64,000 nt of DNA from contig JAIRBC010000012.1 in NCBI GenBank assembly GCA_022008415.1, positions 62,001-126,000 of the forward strand. Reading direction: 5' to 3'. Positions 60,370 to 64,000 of the stretch are shown piece after piece. This DNA is from Cerina litoralis (GTDB lineage Bacteria; Bacteroidota; Bacteroidia; Flavobacteriales; Flavobacteriaceae). The position numbers and the translations under genes were made by a program. The notes under the pieces were generated by a model. That model was not told the origin of the DNA. It ran no database searches and worked only from the letters and a program-made list of their open reading frames with translations. Numbering within the stretch: the stretch's first letter is position 1; each line of letters begins with the position of its first letter.

Positions 60370-63300
60370 ATGTTTAAAAAGTTATTGCAATTCGAGGCGT
60401 TTTATCAATTAAAACAAAGGGCATTTCCAATATTCGCAATCTTGTTTCTAATATTGGGAGTGTTTGTTGGCGGACAGGGTTATGCTCCTAAAGGGCTGGA
60501 TTTTAACGCTGTACATCAAGTGTATTTTCATACAGGTCTTTTTACTTTGGGAAGCGTATTTATAATTATGTTTTCCGCAATAAGCGCCATGCTCCGGGAT
60601 AAACAGCATAACATGGAGAGTTTAATATATAGTTCCTCAATTAAAAAAGGCCACTATTTTTGGAGTCGATTTATTGGAACATTTTTATTTAGTGTTTTAT
60701 CATTTTCCCCGTTTATTATTGGTTATATCCTCGGCAACCAATTCTCAAACTTGGATGCGGAAAGAATAGCGGATTTTAAATTGCTGACTTACTTACAACC
60801 GTTTCTGTATCTCGTAATCCCCAACATCTTTGTCTGCACAACGATTATATTCTCCGTATGCACGCTTACAAAAAATAGTACCGCAACCTACGTTAGCGCG
60901 GTGTTTATTTACTTGTTATATTTTGTGAGTTCAATCTTTTTGAATTCGCCATTATTGGCGCAAGCGGTTCCTGCTTCCCCAGAAAGTATGGCTATAGCTG
61001 CAGTAGCAGACCCCTTTGGAATCGCTGCATTTTTTGAGCAAACCCAATATTGGACTCCTTTTCAAAAGAACACGCAGTTACTTTCTTTTTCAGGACTATT
61101 TCTAATGAACAGGCTTATTTGGATCCTTGTTTCTGTCGGACTCATTTTGGTTACTTATAGGCTATTTTCTTTCAGAAAAATCAACAAAAAGATAAAAAAG
61201 GAACCAAAAGTAAAAAAAGACAAGCGACAATTATTCGTATATAAACCCGTACAGGCATCGCACAATTTTAAAGCACAAAGGCAGGCTTTCTCAGCGTTGT
61301 TAAAAATGGAATTGAAAAGCGTTTTTAGAGGCTTGCCCTTTATAGCCGTGGTATTAATGTGGTTGTTTATTGTGTTCTCGGAATTGTACTCGACCGTGAT
61401 AAGTGGTGGTGAGTATGGTGTGAGCGTATACCCGTTTACAAATCAGCTCATTGACTTAATACTGGATCCATTGACCATATTCAGTTTGATACTCATTATT
61501 TTCTACAGTTCGGAAATAGTGTGGAAAGAACGCAGTCTAAACTTCAATAGTATAGTCGATGCTACTCCCGTAAAGAATTGGGTTTTCTTTTTATCAAAAT
61601 TCAGTGCTTTGCTATTGTTGCCAATACTATTGATTGCTACCGGAATTTTAATGTGTCTGGCATTTCAAATCAGTTTAAACTATTCAAACTTTGAATTTAA
61701 TGTATATGCCTCTATATTTTACTACTACGGGGTGCAGTTAGCAGTGTTTTGTATGATTGCATTATTTGTAAATAGTTTGGTTAAGAATAAATACATGGGG
61801 ATGGGAGTCTTTGGATTAATAGTTCTTTTAAGCTTAAAATCGGAAATGTTGGGCCTTGAGCATCCATTGACAAGTATTGGTCTTATGCCAAGAGTTACCT
61901 CCAATAATATGGATGGTTTCAATGGAATTTCAAATCTGTACGATCATTTGGTAATCTATTGGCTCGCTTTGGGGTCGCTATTGGTGTTCATTTCTTTTAA
62001 AATCTGGAACAGAGGGGTAGCAGCTACTTTTTCCTTTAAAATTAAACAGCTCAAAACTGGGTACACAACATTTCAAAAAGTGTCTTTTGCATTGTTAATA
62101 TTTCTATTTGTTGGTGCTGGGAGCCTGGTTTATTACAATGTTAATATCGTTAACGACTATAAAACCCAAAGTGACCGATTGGACATTTTGGAAAATTATG
62201 AGCGCCAATTTAAAAAATATGAAACCCTCGAAAGGCCAATTCCAACATCCCGAAAAACCGAAATGGCCATTTACCCCAAGGAAAGAAGTTATTCTGTAAA
62301 GGCAAATTACGTATTGAAAAATAAAAGCGAACAGCCATTATCAGAAATATTTATTACAGAAAGAATTCCGTTAGAAAATGTAGCGATAGAAAATGCAACC
62401 TTGATAAAACACGATTCAATCTATGGAATTTATCTGTTTCAATTTAAAAACGCATTACAACCTAATGATTCAGTTGCGTATACCTTTGAATTGACGAAAA
62501 GGTTAAAGGGATATGATGAAGATATTACGATCGTTAACAACGGGACTTATATAACGCATAGAGATTTTGAACCTATTTTGGGTTATAGTGCTCAATATGA
62601 AATTGTGAATAAAACAGAGCGTCAGAGAAGAAAGTTGCCCAAAAGAATAGAGGATACCAACTCGGATGCGCACATCGTATTGGAAGATATTAAAAATGAA
62701 AAAATACGATTTGAGACCATTGTTTCTACAGATAGGGACCAAACGGCGTTGAGCTCTGGGAATTTAGTAAAAGAATGGCAGGAGAACGATAGAAACATTT
62801 ACCACTATAGGTCTAAAGGTAAAATACTCCCCATGACTGCCTATTTTTCTGCAGAATATGCTATAAAGAGGACAAATTATAACGGTATTTCAATAGAGCA
62901 GTATTACGATGCAAATCATCAATTTAATATTGAAGAAGTTGAAAATAGCGTAAAACAAACGTTGGATTATTGTCAAGAAAACTTTGGTGCATACCCTTTT
63001 GACCATGTGAGAATTGCAGAAGTCCCTTCGTATTGGTCGTTTGGTGGGTTTGCGCATCCCGGAGTTATTAGTATGGTAGAGGATAGGTTGTATTTAGTGA
63101 ATATTAGCGATCCGGAAACTTTTAATTTAGTAGCCAAAAGAACTATTCATGAAGTGGCACATCAATGGTGGGGGCATACGTTAATTGCTAAACCGGTTGC
63201 TGGCGGTTCCTTATTTGTTGAGGGATTTGCAAAATACACCGAAGCTGTTGTATTGGAAAAAAGGTATGGGAAAGGGGTATTGTATACTTTGAGTGATAAC

Positions 63301-63927
63301 GCTAGAAGTCGGTATTTTACGGGAAGATCTTTTGCAAGTGAAATTGAACCTCCGGTTTATAAAGTCTTTGGTCAAGGCTACATATCTTATGGAAAGGCCT
63401 TTACCGTAATGATGGCGTTAAGGGATTTAATTGGTGAAGGGAAAGTAAATCATGTATTAAAAACTATTACGGACAAACATCGCGACATTAACAAGTTAGA
63501 AGTAAATTCTATAGAGTTGTTAAATGAAATTTATAAGGTAACCCCAACAGAATATCACACATTGATCGATGATTGGTTTAAAAAGGTTGTTACCTATGAT
63601 TTGGAAATTGAAGACGGTTCTTATAAAGTACTGGCAGACGGGACTTATGAGATTTCCGTAAAGGTAAAAGCAAAGCGTTTTGAAACTTTTGATAATGGGG
63701 AAACCAAACAGATTACTATTAACGAACCCATTAAAATAGGAGTGTTTACGACGCATCCATCAAAGGTAGCGGACGATGGTTCTATTTTGTACTACCTATC
63801 AAATACAATCCATAAAGAAGAAACAGAAATTAAGATTATTGTAAAAGAGTTGCCCAAATACATTGCCGTAGATCCTTTTGGTACACGGTCTGATGAAGAT
63901 TATGCAGATAATCTCCTCAGATTGTAG
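60370..63927 (+). CDS. ABC permease fused to M1-family metallopeptidase
   Basis: 1185-residue protein. The N-terminal 580 residues hold about 12 membrane segments in two ABC-2-type halves, split by a basic cytoplasmic stretch near 270-300 (KINKKIKKEPKVKKDKRQ). The remaining part is extracytoplasmic and ends in an M1 aminopeptidase-type domain with zinc motif HEVAHQWWGH (His927, Glu928, His931) and Glu951 in LFVEGFAKY. The usual GAMEN site reads GGFAHPGVI. A fused permease/M1 layout is known in Bacteroidota but its function is not. The ATPase partner is directly upstream. The gene is complete; the last 70 bases of the window hold nothing readable. Confidence 0.9.
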   Translation: MFKKLLQFEAFYQLKQRAFPIFAILFLILGVFVGGQGYAPKGLDFNAVHQVYFHTGLFTLGSVFIIMFSAISAMLRDKQHNMESLIYSSSIKKGHYFWSRFIGTFLFSVLSFSPFIIGYILGNQFSNLDAERIADFKLLTYLQPFLYLVIPNIFVCTTIIFSVCTLTKNSTATYVSAVFIYLLYFVSSIFLNSPLLAQAVPASPESMAIAAVADPFGIAAFFEQTQYWTPFQKNTQLLSFSGLFLMNRLIWILVSVGLILVTYRLFSFRKINKKIKKEPKVKKDKRQLFVYKPVQASHNFKAQRQAFSALLKMELKSVFRGLPFIAVVLMWLFIVFSELYSTVISGGEYGVSVYPFTNQLIDLILDPLTIFSLILIIFYSSEIVWKERSLNFNSIVDATPVKNWVFFLSKFSALLLLPILLIATGILMCLAFQISLNYSNFEFNVYASIFYYYGVQLAVFCMIALFVNSLVKNKYMGMGVFGLIVLLSLKSEMLGLEHPLTSIGLMPRVTSNNMDGFNGISNLYDHLVIYWLALGSLLVFISFKIWNRGVAATFSFKIKQLKTGYTTFQKVSFALLIFLFVGAGSLVYYNVNIVNDYKTQSDRLDILENYERQFKKYETLERPIPTSRKTEMAIYPKERSYSVKANYVLKNKSEQPLSEIFITERIPLENVAIENATLIKHDSIYGIYLFQFKNALQPNDSVAYTFELTKRLKGYDEDITIVNNGTYITHRDFEPILGYSAQYEIVNKTERQRRKLPKRIEDTNSDAHIVLEDIKNEKIRFETIVSTDRDQTALSSGNLVKEWQENDRNIYHYRSKGKILPMTAYFSAEYAIKRTNYNGISIEQYYDANHQFNIEEVENSVKQTLDYCQENFGAYPFDHVRIAEVPSYWSFGGFAHPGVISMVEDRLYLVNISDPETFNLVAKRTIHEVAHQWWGHTLIAKPVAGGSLFVEGFAKYTEAVVLEKRYGKGVLYTLSDNARSRYFTGRSFASEIEPPVYKVFGQGYISYGKAFTVMMALRDLIGEGKVNHVLKTITDKHRDINKLEVNSIELLNEIYKVTPTEYHTLIDDWFKKVVTYDLEIEDGSYKVLADGTYEISVKVKAKRFETFDNGETKQITINEPIKIGVFTTHPSKVADDGSILYYLSNTIHKEETEIKIIVKELPKYIAVDPFGTRSDEDYADNLLRL

Positions 63928-64000
63928 GCGGATATAGTTAAGTAAATTGTAGGCTGTTATGCAATAAGGAAAGCGGGACTCCAGCAAAACGACTTTTACA

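Noticed and set aside
1-64000. CRISPR arrays, prophage, integrase or insertion sequences
   Set aside because: No spaced identical repeats of CRISPR type, and no transposase, integrase, capsid or terminase reading frames were seen.

Overview
The window looks like chromosomal DNA of a marine member of the Flavobacteriaceae (Bacteroidota). Four things point there: primary-type sigma factor of the short Bacteroidota form (55077-55937), upstream boxes of the TAnnTTTG type instead of -35/-10 hexamers, many lipoproteins with a Cys near residue 17-25, and lineage-typical families (DUF4337, DUF4251, DUF6428, CcsBA fusion, bacillithiol deacetylase BshB1, LytTR two-component systems). I see no phage, plasmid, insertion sequence, CRISPR array or rRNA operon; one tRNA gene (His) is present.

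Layout. 1-7.8 kb: a GH13 alpha-amylase lipoprotein cut by the window edge, a CarboxypepD_reg-like protein, a DEAD-box RNA helicase, a DUF4337/rdgB pair, a methyltransferase-like membrane protein, an XRE-S24 regulator and ferritin. 8-15.4 kb: a KdnA-like aminotransferase, nitroreductase, the large CcsBA cytochrome c assembly protein, a trans-sulfuration PLP enzyme and bshB1. 15.4-25 kb: a TPR histidine kinase, tRNA-His followed by a decayed copy of its 3' end, a transaldolase-like aldolase, a thioredoxin-fold lipoprotein without CXXC, a half-degenerate ABC-F protein, two proteins of unknown function and a fasciclin protein. 25-36.8 kb: pheT, sialidase, recQ, an NTF2-like protein, an OmpA lipoprotein, exported Pcm, an MFS transporter, a cold-shock-domain protein and DUF4251. 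36.8-38 kb: an arsenic-type mini-operon behind a perfect palindrome. 38-49.5 kb: exported sugar-metabolism proteins (Tat-exported Gfo/Idh/MocA oxidoreductase, TIM-barrel isomerase, DUF1080), an FG-GAP protein, a decayed berberine-bridge-type oxidase tail, rluE, msrB, cytochrome c, a transglutaminase-like lipoprotein and a small EHP-repeat lipoprotein. 49.8-57 kb: an MFS transporter, a one-domain DEAD-like protein, a cold-shock protein, a DEAD-box helicase with DEVD, a frameshifted DsbA/FrnE gene, a sigma factor and NIPSNAP. 57.3-63.9 kb: a LytTR two-component system next to an ABC ATPase and an ABC permease fused to an M1 peptidase.

How parts work together. Export and envelope functions dominate: cytochrome c assembly plus a c-type cytochrome, oxidative-damage repair outside the cytoplasm (MsrB, Pcm), thiol chemistry (BshB1, nitroreductase, DsbA-like), and glycan or sugar-derivative use (amylase, sialidase, 3-keto-sugar-type enzymes). 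The 49-55 kb block groups RNA-remodelling proteins (two helicase-like proteins and a cold-shock protein).

The most unusual signals lie between genes: a 107-bp interspersed repeat in two inverted copies (27726-27833 and 52552-52658), a family of TCCCGA...TCGGGA palindromes, degenerate short-period repeats in several spacers, and duplicated tRNA-His 3' end plus terminator. I do not see one large undescribed multi-gene defence or biosynthetic system. The strongest candidates for something little described are the ABC-permease/M1 locus, the single-domain DEAD-like protein and the repeat families.
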